This document shows positions 51,854-59,390 of a stretch of 64,000 nucleotides of DNA, piece by piece. The notes beneath the pieces are model-generated. The model had not been told where the DNA came from and did no database searches. It worked only from the letters and a program-made list of their open reading frames with translations. Origin of the DNA: an uncultured Pelagibacteraceae bacterium (GTDB taxonomy: Bacteria; Pseudomonadota; Alphaproteobacteria; Pelagibacterales; Pelagibacteraceae). Where the stretch lies: NCBI GenBank assembly GCA_902636075.1, contig CACPQM010000008.1, positions 1 to 64,000 of the forward strand, read 5' to 3'. Within the stretch, counting starts at the first letter, position 1. Every line of letters begins with the position of its first letter. Position numbers and translations under genes: made by a program.

Positions 51854-52990
51854 ATGCATGAATATATTTTAAACAATGCCATGATAATTAAAAAAGATGA
51901 AATCGTTCATGGTCATATCAGGATTAAAGATAACAAGATTGTCGATATAAGTAGTGGATTAAGTAATAACAAAAGTTCTATAGACTGCGAAAAAGATTAT
52001 ATTTCGCCAGGATTGGTTGAATTACATACTGACAATCTTGAAAGACACATGACACCAAGACCTAAAGTTTCATTTCCAGTAGAAAATGCAATTTTATCTC
52101 ATGATAGAGAATTAGCATCTGTTGGAATAACTACAGTTTTTGATGCATTAAGAGTTGGTTCTATTGAAAAAACAGGAAAATATAAAAAATATGCAAAAAA
52201 CTGTTCGGATATAATTTCAAGTTTTAAAAAAGATAATATTCTCAAGATTGATCACAAAATACATTTAAGAGCTGAAACTTGTTCGGAGAATTTGATTGAT
52301 GAATTAGACGAATACAATGAAACTCACGATGTAAAACTGATTAGTATAATGGATCATACACCAGGTCAGAGGCAATTTAGAGTTATAGATAAGTACAAAG
52401 AATATCTTTCAATTAAACACGGTATGACAGAAAATGAAATGGAAATTCATTTTGATCACTTAAAAAATCTTCAAAAAAAAAATAGCAAGAAACACATAGA
52501 TAAAATTTTAGAATTTAAATCATCATATGATTGTATTTTGGCTAGTCACGACGATACCACAGAAAATGATGTTCATAATTCAAATAAATATGGAGTAAAA
52601 TTGGCTGAATTTCCAACAACATTAGAAGCAGCCAAAACTTCTAAAGATTACAATATTAAAGTTATGATGGGATCTCCTAATTTACTTAGAGGAGGTTCAC
52701 ACTCTGGCAATATATCTGCAAAAGAACTCTTAGAAAATGATTGTTTAGATATCTTAAGCTCAGATTATATTCCATCATCATTAATTATATCTGTTGTCAA
52801 ATGGGGTTTAGAAATTGATAATCTTCCAAAAGCATTTGCAGCAGCTAGTCACGCTCCGTCTATAGCTACAAATTTAAATGACAGGGGTTCCATTGACAAT
52901 AATAAGAGAGCAGATTTAATAAGGTTTAAAATTTATCAAAATTTACCAGTTGTAAAAAATGTTTGGTCAAACGGAATCCAAGTAAGTTAA
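51854..52990 (+). CDS. phnM: Alpha-D-ribose 1-methylphosphonate 5-triphosphate diphosphatase
   Basis: Amidohydrolase-fold enzyme that removes pyrophosphate from ribose-linked phosphonate triphosphate before C-P cleavage (378 residues from ATG 51854; E. coli 378). Metal-site motifs: ISPGLVELHTDNLERHMTPR, ELASVGITTVFDALRVGS, KIHLRAETCS, SIMDHTPGQRQF and LASHDDTTENDV. The end matches RADLIRFK. It starts 75 bases from the divergent DUF1045 gene, so it is probably transcribed separately from phnG-N. It converges on the next small gene with a four-base overlap. Confidence 0.95.
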   Translation: MHEYILNNAMIIKKDEIVHGHIRIKDNKIVDISSGLSNNKSSIDCEKDYISPGLVELHTDNLERHMTPRPKVSFPVENAILSHDRELASVGITTVFDALRVGSIEKTGKYKKYAKNCSDIISSFKKDNILKIDHKIHLRAETCSENLIDELDEYNETHDVKLISIMDHTPGQRQFRVIDKYKEYLSIKHGMTENEMEIHFDHLKNLQKKNSKKHIDKILEFKSSYDCILASHDDTTENDVHNSNKYGVKLAEFPTTLEAAKTSKDYNIKVMMGSPNLLRGGSHSGNISAKELLENDCLDILSSDYIPSSLIISVVKWGLEIDNLPKAFAAASHAPSIATNLNDRGSIDNNKRADLIRFKIYQNLPVVKNVWSNGIQVS

Positions 52991-53226
52991 AATAACCCAG
53001 TTGTATAAGAATACTTAATTATACCTGCAATCATTATCGGGATTTGTAGTGAAAAATTTGTTAATAAAGGTTTATCCTTTGTAATGGCACCAACAATAGT
53101 CCAACCGATTATACCTAAACTGTGAGGTATCATGCTATAAGGATAGTAATCTAAATAAAAAGTTAATATTCCTAAAAGCGTCAAAACTGTGCTTGTCCAT
53201 TTTAATATTCTGATATTTGCAGTCAT
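52987..53226 (-). CDS. Small membrane protein, function unknown
   Basis: A 79-residue protein with probably three hydrophobic segments (ILKWTSTVLTLLGILTFYLD, SLGIIGWTIVGAI, IPIMIAGIIKYSY). A strong ribosome site (AAGGAGAG, six bases before ATG) supports it as a real gene. Its last four bases overlap phnM tail to tail. There is no enzyme motif. It is separated from the zinc operon by about 120 AT-rich bases with no evident feature. Confidence 0.72.
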   Translation of the reverse strand: MTANIRILKWTSTVLTLLGILTFYLDYYPYSMIPHSLGIIGWTIVGAITKDKPLLTNFSLQIPIMIAGIIKYSYTTGLF

Positions 53227-53350
53227 TTTCTCTCCTTTTTTTTTAAATTTATTACCATTTTAAATTATGATAATATTATTTTAAAGATTTGTTAAAATTA
53301 GTTTCTATTAATGCTTAATTAAATTATTAATAAAATTTATTAATTTTAAA

Positions 53351-53944
53351 TTATTTATTTAATGCATCTTCAAGATAATCTAATCTATCTTGACCCCAAA
53401 AAATCTCATTATTTAAGACATAAGAAGGAGCGCCAAATACATCATTATCAACTGCATCTTTAGAATTTTTCTGATATTCCAAGTTCACGTTCTCAGATAA
53501 AGCTAATTTCTTCATTTCTTCAAAGTTTAAATTTAATTTTTCACAAATTTCTTGAAGTGTATTGTGATCAGAAAGATCTTTATCCATAGACCATAAATAT
53601 TTTAAACATTCATTTCCAAAATGAAGTTTATTACCCAATTTATTTGAAGCTATTACAAATTTTGCTGGTAAGTGTGGGTCTTTAGGTGGAAAAAACTTTG
53701 GCTTTTTAATAATCGGCAAACCCAGTTTATTTGAAATTCTCTCCAGTTCTACAAGTCTATATTTTTGTCTTGCAGGATGTCTTTTAGGAACTGGCAACCC
53801 ACCAGTATTTGGAAAAATTTCACCAACTAAATCAAGTGGTTTTTCTATAACCTCTAAATTATATTTGCTTACTATTTTTGTAAATCTATCAGCTCCTAAA
53901 TAACTAAACGGAGATAGGACACTAAAATAATATTCAATTTTCAT
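53351..53944 (-). CDS. DsbA-family isomerase (2-hydroxychromene-2-carboxylate isomerase-like)
   Basis: Thioredoxin-fold protein of the kappa-GST/HCCA isomerase group (197 residues from ATG 53944; an earlier start at 53974 lies inside zur and has no similarity). Hallmarks are IEYYFSVLSPFSYLGADRF with the glutathione-site serine in SPFSY, and the C-terminal VFGAPSYVLNNEIFWGQDRL. In other bacteria these act in naphthalene or glutathione-linked catabolism. Here it begins five bases after zur and is the last gene of znuCB-zur, a puzzling place that hints at a zinc- or thiol-related job. Confidence 0.82.
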   Translation of the reverse strand: MKIEYYFSVLSPFSYLGADRFTKIVSKYNLEVIEKPLDLVGEIFPNTGGLPVPKRHPARQKYRLVELERISNKLGLPIIKKPKFFPPKDPHLPAKFVIASNKLGNKLHFGNECLKYLWSMDKDLSDHNTLQEICEKLNLNFEEMKKLALSENVNLEYQKNSKDAVDNDVFGAPSYVLNNEIFWGQDRLDYLEDALNK

Positions 53945-53948
53945 TTTT

Positions 53949-54341
53949 TTAAACGCATTTCTTGCACAGACCAAAAAATTCTAAATTGTATTTATTATAT
54001 TTCATTCCTTTATTATCTTTAAAATCTCTTAGATGTTCTGATAATTTATGATCATGAATTTCAGTTACATCTTCACAACTTTCACAAATTGAAAAAATAG
54101 TAGCATTAGCAATTTGACATTTTGAATTTTTACAAGCAATGAAAGCGTTTCTACTTTCTATTTTATGAATTTTTCCAATTTTCACTAGTTTGTTTAAGGC
54201 TCTATAAACTTGCAAAGGAGCATTAATACCTTTTTTTTTAACATCAAATAAAATTGAGTATGCTTTTAATGGTTGATCAGATTTTTCAATTAAATCTAAA
54301 ATTATTTTTTGGTTTTTAGTTAATGTTTCTTGTTTTTGCAT
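53949..54341 (-). CDS. zur: Zinc uptake regulator (Fur family)
   Basis: Fur-family repressor (130 residues). The N-terminal winged helix is seen around AYSILFDVKKKGINAPLQVY with RALNKLVKIGKIHKI. The C-terminal half has structural-zinc cysteines CESCEDVTEIHDHKLSEHL and GLCKKC, with His residues for sensory zinc. Together with the znu genes this identifies Zur rather than Fur. It is in the znuC-znuB-zur transcript and so presumably regulates itself through the operators at 55938-55971. Confidence 0.9.
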   Translation of the reverse strand: MQKQETLTKNQKIILDLIEKSDQPLKAYSILFDVKKKGINAPLQVYRALNKLVKIGKIHKIESRNAFIACKNSKCQIANATIFSICESCEDVTEIHDHKLSEHLRDFKDNKGMKYNKYNLEFFGLCKKCV

Positions 54342-54366
54342 TTAATTATTTTTTTATAATATTCCA

Positions 54367-55170
54367 TTAATTTTTCAATTGTATCGTTTGCTTAACTTTA
54401 AGTAATGAAAAAATAAACAACGCTAGAGCTGCAGCAATTATGGATGGACCTGATGGAGTGTTAAATTCTAAAGATGAGAATAATCCTATAAACACTGATA
54501 ACAATCCTCCTATTATTGCAAAAATCACCATCTTTTTCGGGTTATCTGAAAGATTTCTAGCCATAGCAGTTGGTATAATTAACATTCCTGTAATTAATAG
54601 CACTCCAACTAATTTGATAGATATGGCAATTATTGCGGCCAATAAGACTGTAAAGACTGCTTTTGCTCTATCAGGGTTTAGACCTTCTGCCTGTGCTAAT
54701 TCATAATTTACAGTTGAGGCGAACAATGGTTTCCATATTAATCTTAAAACCAATAAAATTAAGGCTCCACCAACCCAAATAGTTAATAAATCTTTTTTGT
54801 TAACAGCTAGTATATCACCAAATAATAATCCCATAATATCAAATCTAATAAAGGTTAAAAATCCAATCACTACTAATCCAACTGCTAATGACGAGTGGGC
54901 CAAAAGCCCTAACAATGCATCACTTGGAAGATTAGTTTTTTTTTGTAGTTGTATTAAAATTAATGCAATTGCTGACGAAATTAAAAATATTGAAACAGCA
55001 ATATTAAATTCTAATGAATATGCAATTGTTACACCTAGTAATGCGGAGTGGGCGAGTGTATCTCCAAAATAAGACAATCTCCTCCACACAACAAAACAAC
55101 CAAGTGGTCCCGCAACAAAAGCAATACCAATACCTGCAACCAACGCTCTTATAAAAAAATCGTCAAACAT
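54367..55170 (-). CDS. znuB: Zinc ABC transporter permease
   Basis: Inner-membrane zinc channel (267 residues). Family motifs are AGPLGCFVVWRRLSYFGDTL and AHSALLGVTIAY near residue 40, and LVGVLLITGMLIIPTAMARN in the middle. It has eight or more hydrophobic segments. It lies one base after znuC and 25 bases before zur on the minus strand. Confidence 0.94.
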   Translation of the reverse strand: MFDDFFIRALVAGIGIAFVAGPLGCFVVWRRLSYFGDTLAHSALLGVTIAYSLEFNIAVSIFLISSAIALILIQLQKKTNLPSDALLGLLAHSSLAVGLVVIGFLTFIRFDIMGLLFGDILAVNKKDLLTIWVGGALILLVLRLIWKPLFASTVNYELAQAEGLNPDRAKAVFTVLLAAIIAISIKLVGVLLITGMLIIPTAMARNLSDNPKKMVIFAIIGGLLSVFIGLFSSLEFNTPSGPSIIAAALALFIFSLLKVKQTIQLKN

Positions 55171-55171
55171 A

Positions 55172-55918
55172 TCAATTTTTTTTTATATCCCCATCATTAG
55201 CATGAACATGATCGTGCTTATGTTCATAAATTGAAAGAGTTTGAGAGGCTTGTTCGCCAAACAATGCTTTGTATTCACTATTTTTTGCAACTTCTTTAGG
55301 TGAACCTGAACAACAGACATGACCATTTAAACAAACAACATGATCGGTAGCGCTCATTACTGTATGTAAGTCATGGGATATTAATAAAATACCGCAATTT
55401 AATTTTTCTGAAATTTCTTTAATTAATTCATACAAGGCAATTTCTCCTGTAAAATCTACACCTTGAACTGGCTCATCAAGTACTAACAATTCAGGTTTTT
55501 TTGAAATAGCTCTGGCAAGTAATACTCTTTGAAACTCCCCACCTGATAAATTTCCTAAACTTTTATCTTTTAAGCTAATTACACCAGTTAATGAAAGCGC
55601 TTCATCAATCACATCCTCTGTAAGATTATCCGTTAAAAGCATAAAATCTCTTACTCTTAAAGGAAGTGTCCAATCAATTGATATTTTTTGTGGAACATAA
55701 CCAATATTATTTGTGAATTTTTCAACTTGACCCTCAATATTTTTAAATAAACCCAGAGCAATTTTAGCAGTTGTACTTTTACCAGAACCATTAGGACCAA
55801 TTAAGGTAACAATTTTTCCTTTTTCGACTTGAAGAGAAACACCTTGAACAAGCCACTTTTGATTTTGTTTAAAACCAACATTGTTTAATTTAATTAAAAT
55901 ATTATTTCCTATGCTCAT
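55172..55918 (-). CDS. znuC: Zinc ABC transporter ATPase
   Basis: ATPase of the zinc importer (248 residues). The Walker A is GPNGSGKSTTAKIALGLF, the signature LSGGEFQRVLLARAISK, the Walker B LLVLDEPVQGVDFTGE and the H-loop LLISHDLHTVMSATDH. The C-terminus is histidine-rich (HKHDHVHANDGD), as often in ZnuC. It diverges from znuA with 73 bases between starts that hold two Zur-type palindromes. Confidence 0.94.
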   Translation of the reverse strand: MSIGNNILIKLNNVGFKQNQKWLVQGVSLQVEKGKIVTLIGPNGSGKSTTAKIALGLFKNIEGQVEKFTNNIGYVPQKISIDWTLPLRVRDFMLLTDNLTEDVIDEALSLTGVISLKDKSLGNLSGGEFQRVLLARAISKKPELLVLDEPVQGVDFTGEIALYELIKEISEKLNCGILLISHDLHTVMSATDHVVCLNGHVCCSGSPKEVAKNSEYKALFGEQASQTLSIYEHKHDHVHANDGDIKKN

Positions 55919-55937
55919 TTATTCACTTGACTTAAAT

Positions 55938-55954
55938 ATGTTATATTATTACAT
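55938..55954. promoter_or_regulatory. Zur-type operator 1 (znuC/znuA intergenic)
   Basis: ATGTTATATTATTACAT is an imperfect palindrome close to the alphaproteobacterial Zur consensus (GTTATA-N-TATAAC core). Its centre lies 18 bp from the second operator, so two Zur dimers could bind nearly side by side and shut both divergent units. Confidence 0.72.
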
Positions 55955-55956
55955 AG

Positions 55957-55971
55957 CGTTATATTATAACA
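55957..55971. promoter_or_regulatory. Zur-type operator 2 (znuC/znuA intergenic)
   Basis: GTTATATTATAAC (55958-55970) is a perfect palindrome (GTTATA-T-TATAAC), the best Zur-like site in the window. It lies 21 bases ahead of znuA and 39 bases from the znuC start on the other strand, where it would cover core promoter elements of both. Confidence 0.82.
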
Positions 55972-55991
55972 ATTAACAATAACAAAATATT

Positions 55992-57086
55992 ATGAAAAAT
56001 CTAAAAAAATCTTCAATAATCTTAACAATACTATCATTTTTAACTTTATTTTCATCAGCAAATGCCGACATCAAAGTCGTTGCATCAATTAAGCCAATAC
56101 ACTCTTTAGCTAGCTATTTAATGGATGGTGTAGCTAAACCAGATTTAATAGTTGAAGGATACGCTTCACCACATGGATTTGCCATGAAACCCTCGCATGC
56201 AAAAATGTTACAAGATGCTGACATTGTTTTTTGGGTAGGTGAAGATTTAGAAAATTTTTTAGAAAAACCGTTAGACTCAATTGCTAATGAGGCAGAAAAA
56301 ATTGAGTTATTAGAGATTAAAGGTTTAGTTAAATTAAAATTTAGAGAGAGAAATATTTTTGATGACCATGACGATCACGATGATCATGATGATCACGGAC
56401 ACAAGAAAAAAGATGATCACGATGATCATGACCATGCAAAAAAAGAAGATGGGCATAAAGAGGACGATCATGACGATCATGGACATAAGAAAAAGGATGA
56501 CCACGATGATCATGACCATGCAAAAAAAGAAGATGGGCATGATGACCATGATGATCATGATGGACACGAAGGACACCACCACGGTGAATTTGATCCACAT
56601 ATTTGGTTAGACCCAATTAATGCAAAAGTTATTTTATTTGAAATGTCTAAGCACTTAATTGAAAATGACCCAACAAATGAAGCTGCTTATAGAGCAAATT
56701 TAAGTAAGGCTTATAAAGAAATTGATAAACTTACAAAAGATGTAACTGCAGAACTTAATGAAAGTACTGCCTCGATCGTTTTTCACGACGCTTACCAATA
56801 CTTTGAGAAAAGATTTAATGTAAATATATTAGGAGCTTTCACAGTTAATACAGATGTATTACCTGGTGCGGAACAACTTTCAGAAATCAGAGAAGTAATT
56901 GAGCACGATAAAGTAGCTTGTGTATTTTCTGAGCCTCAATTTAATCCAGACATCATTAAAGCTGTTGCAAAAGATATGAATATTAAAACCGGTATTGTTG
57001 ATCCGTTGGGTGCAACTTTAACTCCTGGAAAAGGTTTATATTTTGATTTAATAAAAAATATGTCAAAATCCTTTAAAGGATGTTAA
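55992..57086 (+). CDS. znuA: Zinc ABC transporter, periplasmic zinc-binding protein
   Basis: High-affinity zinc receptor (364 residues). The signal peptide is residues 1-26 (SSANA). Zinc-site histidines are in PIHSLASYLMDG, ASPHGFAMKPSHA and FHDAYQYFEKRF; the acidic ligand region is DPLGATLTPG. Between about residues 123 and 197 is a very long His/Asp loop, partly an internal duplication of 28 residues, of the kind thought to capture or sense zinc. It is followed by DPHIWLDPINAKVI. It heads znuA-COG0523-WD40-small gene, opposite znuCB-zur. Confidence 0.95.
   Translation: MKNLKKSSIILTILSFLTLFSSANADIKVVASIKPIHSLASYLMDGVAKPDLIVEGYASPHGFAMKPSHAKMLQDADIVFWVGEDLENFLEKPLDSIANEAEKIELLEIKGLVKLKFRERNIFDDHDDHDDHDDHGHKKKDDHDDHDHAKKEDGHKEDDHDDHGHKKKDDHDDHDHAKKEDGHDDHDDHDGHEGHHHGEFDPHIWLDPINAKVILFEMSKHLIENDPTNEAAYRANLSKAYKEIDKLTKDVTAELNESTASIVFHDAYQYFEKRFNVNILGAFTVNTDVLPGAEQLSEIREVIEHDKVACVFSEPQFNPDIIKAVAKDMNIKTGIVDPLGATLTPGKGLYFDLIKNMSKSFKGC
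56391..56558 (+). repeat. 84-bp tandem duplication in the znuA His-rich loop
   Basis: Two in-frame 84-base units (56391-56474 and 56475-56558) encode almost the same 28 residues, DHGHKKKDDHDDHDHAKKED and onward. They differ at scattered third positions, so the duplication is not brand new. Copy number may vary between strains by slippage. Confidence 0.88.
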
Positions 57087-57094
57087 TATAATTA

Positions 57095-58069
57095 ATGGAA
57101 GAAACCAACAAACAAGTTCCTGTTACTGTTTTAACAGGCTTTTTAGGCGCTGGAAAAACTACTCTTTTAAATAGGATATTAACAGAGCAGCATGGTAAAA
57201 AATATGCTGTAATAGTTAATGAATTTGGTGAGCAGGGCATTGATAACGATTTAGTTGTTGATGCTGATGAAGAAGTGTTTGAGATGAACAACGGTTGCAT
57301 ATGTTGCACAGTAAGAGGTGATTTAATCCGTATTTTAAGTGGGTTAATGAAGCGAGCTGATAAACTTGATGCAATCATAGTAGAAACCACTGGATTAGCT
57401 GATCCAGCTCCCGTTGCACAAACTTTTTTTGTCGATCAAGATGTCGCTGATCGAACAAAGTTAGATGCAATTGTTACTGTTGCTGATGCTGTTCATTTAA
57501 GTACACAATTAACAGATCATCACGAAGCAGAGGAACAAATTGCCTTTGCAGACGTTGTATTATTAAACAAAATAGATCTTGTTGATGAAAGTGGATTAGA
57601 AGTTGTTAAAGAAAGAATAAAAAAAATTAATCCTTTTGCAAAAATTATTAATACAACCAAATGTGGAGTATCTTTAAATGAGATTTTAAATCTTGATGCA
57701 TTTAGTTTAAAACGTGTTTTAGATGTTGAGCCTGATTTTCTTACATCAGATCATGACCATGAGCATGACGATGACGTAACTAGCTTATCGTTTGTATCTG
57801 ACACCCCTTTAGATATGGAAAAATTTCAAGATTGGTTTAGTAAACTATTACAAACCAAAGGTCAGGATATTTTAAGAACAAAAGGTATACTCGACTTTAC
57901 AGGAGAAAGTGATCGATATGTATTTCAAGGTGTACATATGCTTATGGATGCTTCACCAATGGGTAAATGGCCAGAAGGAAAAGAACGAAGTTCTCGATTA
58001 GTTTTTATTGGTCGAAATCTTGAAACGATGAATTTGAAAGAAGGATTTGAAAATTGCAAATCGGCATGA
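57095..58069 (+). CDS. COG0523 (CobW/ZNG1-type) metal-chaperone GTPase
   Basis: G3E-family GTPase (324 residues). Walker A: TGFLGAGKTTLLNRIL. The metal-binding CxCC motif is NNGCICCTVRGDL (residues about 69-81). The GTPase motif NKID is in VLLNKIDLVDE, and ETTGLADPAP lies between. A His/Asp cluster (DHDHEHDDD) follows at about 220, then the C-terminal CobW domain with LRTKGILDF. Zinc-regulated members deliver zinc to key enzymes during shortage. The position nine bases after znuA supports a zinc role rather than cobalamin synthesis. Confidence 0.92.
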   Translation: MEETNKQVPVTVLTGFLGAGKTTLLNRILTEQHGKKYAVIVNEFGEQGIDNDLVVDADEEVFEMNNGCICCTVRGDLIRILSGLMKRADKLDAIIVETTGLADPAPVAQTFFVDQDVADRTKLDAIVTVADAVHLSTQLTDHHEAEEQIAFADVVLLNKIDLVDESGLEVVKERIKKINPFAKIINTTKCGVSLNEILNLDAFSLKRVLDVEPDFLTSDHDHEHDDDVTSLSFVSDTPLDMEKFQDWFSKLLQTKGQDILRTKGILDFTGESDRYVFQGVHMLMDASPMGKWPEGKERSSRLVFIGRNLETMNLKEGFENCKSA

Positions 58070-59109
58070 AAGCTGATCTATATAAGCTTCCAGAGTTAAA
58101 TAAAACCAAATTTGAAAATAGAGGAAAAGAGTTTAAACTCGGAATTCCAGTTACTAATGCTGTTACAATTGGTAACTCTATAGCTGTTGGATTTGGCGAT
58201 GGTACTGTAAGAATTTTTTCATCTGGACAAAGTTCTGAACCTATAAAAGCTCATAAAGGTATTGTTCTTTGCATGTCAAAAGATGGAGACAATATTTTAA
58301 CTGGTGGAGATGATGGTTGTTTTTTAAAAATTTCACTAGATGGAAAAATAAATGAAATTGGGAACTTTGGTACTCGCTGGGTAGATCATGTTACAGCAAA
58401 TAATGGCAGTTTGGTCTGTACATCAGGTAATATCGTATATCTGTGGATGCCAAATAAAAAAGAACCAAAACTATTAGAGCATGAGAGCACTATTGGTGGT
58501 GTTGCATTTGATTCAAAGGGTAGAAAACTGGCCGTTTCTAGATATGGCGGGGTAACTCTTTGGAAAAAGGATTATAGCAACAAATGGACGTCGTCTAATT
58601 TAATTTGGAAAGGCTCTCATAATAAAGTTATTTTTAGTCCTGACGACAGGTATTTGGTGACATCTATGCAAGAAAACCAACTACATTTTTGGAGATTAAA
58701 AGACAAGATTGATTCTGCAATGTCAGGATATGGAGCAAAAATTAAGAGTTTTGCCTTTGTAGATGACTCAAAATATTTAGCAACATCAGGTGCAAATGAT
58801 GCTGTTTGTTGGCCATTTGATGGAGATGGACCAGTTGGTAGAGAACCTATTTGTCTTCCTTATGTAGGAAATAAATTAGTTACATTTGTTGAACCATTTC
58901 CAAATGAAAATGCAATTTTAACTGGATTAAGTGACGGTTCAGTTTTTCTGTCTGAAATTGAAAAAGCCAGTAATACAATTATTATACGAAGCTTTACAGA
59001 ATTCGAAGTTTCTGCAATTGCAGTAACCAAAGATTGCTCACATCTATTAATTGGTGACATGGGAGGAAATATTTTATGGACATCGATTTGGGATGAGGAA
59101 AAAAAATAA
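58066..59109 (+). CDS. WD40 beta-propeller protein in the zinc operon
   Basis: A 347-residue protein with about seven WD40-like blades, visible as repeated turns GDGTVRIFSSG, TGGDDGCFLKISLDGKI, VSRYGGVTLWKKD, LVTSMQENQLHFWRL, LATSGANDAVCWPFDGDG, LTGLSDGSVFLSE and LLIGDMGGNILWTSIW. There is no signal peptide, so it is cytoplasmic. ATG 58066 overlaps the GTPase stop (ATGA), giving tight coupling; a TTG four codons earlier is possible. It is presumably a docking partner for the COG0523 chaperone, an inference from gene order. Confidence 0.85.
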   Translation: MKADLYKLPELNKTKFENRGKEFKLGIPVTNAVTIGNSIAVGFGDGTVRIFSSGQSSEPIKAHKGIVLCMSKDGDNILTGGDDGCFLKISLDGKINEIGNFGTRWVDHVTANNGSLVCTSGNIVYLWMPNKKEPKLLEHESTIGGVAFDSKGRKLAVSRYGGVTLWKKDYSNKWTSSNLIWKGSHNKVIFSPDDRYLVTSMQENQLHFWRLKDKIDSAMSGYGAKIKSFAFVDDSKYLATSGANDAVCWPFDGDGPVGREPICLPYVGNKLVTFVEPFPNENAILTGLSDGSVFLSEIEKASNTIIIRSFTEFEVSAIAVTKDCSHLLIGDMGGNILWTSIWDEEKK

Positions 59110-59112
59110 TCT

Positions 59113-59376
59113 ATGTTTAATAAAAAGAAACCTAATGCTGAAACTATTAGAAATTTAAAACTTGTATTTTCAAAAAAACATCAAATTCCAGAAAAATCTA
59201 TTTTAAGCATGGCTGAATTAAGTTGTCATGAACCTAATTGCCCTCCTATAGAGACAATAATAACCGAAAGAGCAGAGGATGGGAAAGTAAGGAATTGGCG
59301 TATAGCAAAGCCCATTAATGAAATTAAAGAAATTGATATTGATAATTTAAACGAAAAGCACAATCACAAACATTAA
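59113..59376 (+). CDS. Small Cys/His-containing protein, end of the zinc operon
   Basis: An 87-residue protein of unknown function. The middle has LSCHEPNCPPIETIITE, with two cysteines and a histidine that could bind metal, and the tail is NEKHNHKH. It lies three bases after the WD40 gene, the last of znuA-GTPase-WD40. The make-up suggests a zinc-binding or zinc-handing partner. No named family was recognised with certainty. Confidence 0.75.
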   Translation: MFNKKKPNAETIRNLKLVFSKKHQIPEKSILSMAELSCHEPNCPPIETIITERAEDGKVRNWRIAKPINEIKEIDIDNLNEKHNHKH

Positions 59377-59390
59377 ACTAATTATTAAGT

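Noticed and set aside
56391..56558. Repeated units looking like a short CRISPR or VNTR
   Set aside because: The units are contiguous, in frame and differ at third codon positions, with no spacers; it is an internal protein duplication.
56334..56616. Histidine/methionine-rich open frames in several frames within znuA
   Set aside because: They are products of the low-complexity GAT/CAT repeats that encode the His/Asp loop; one real frame explains them all.
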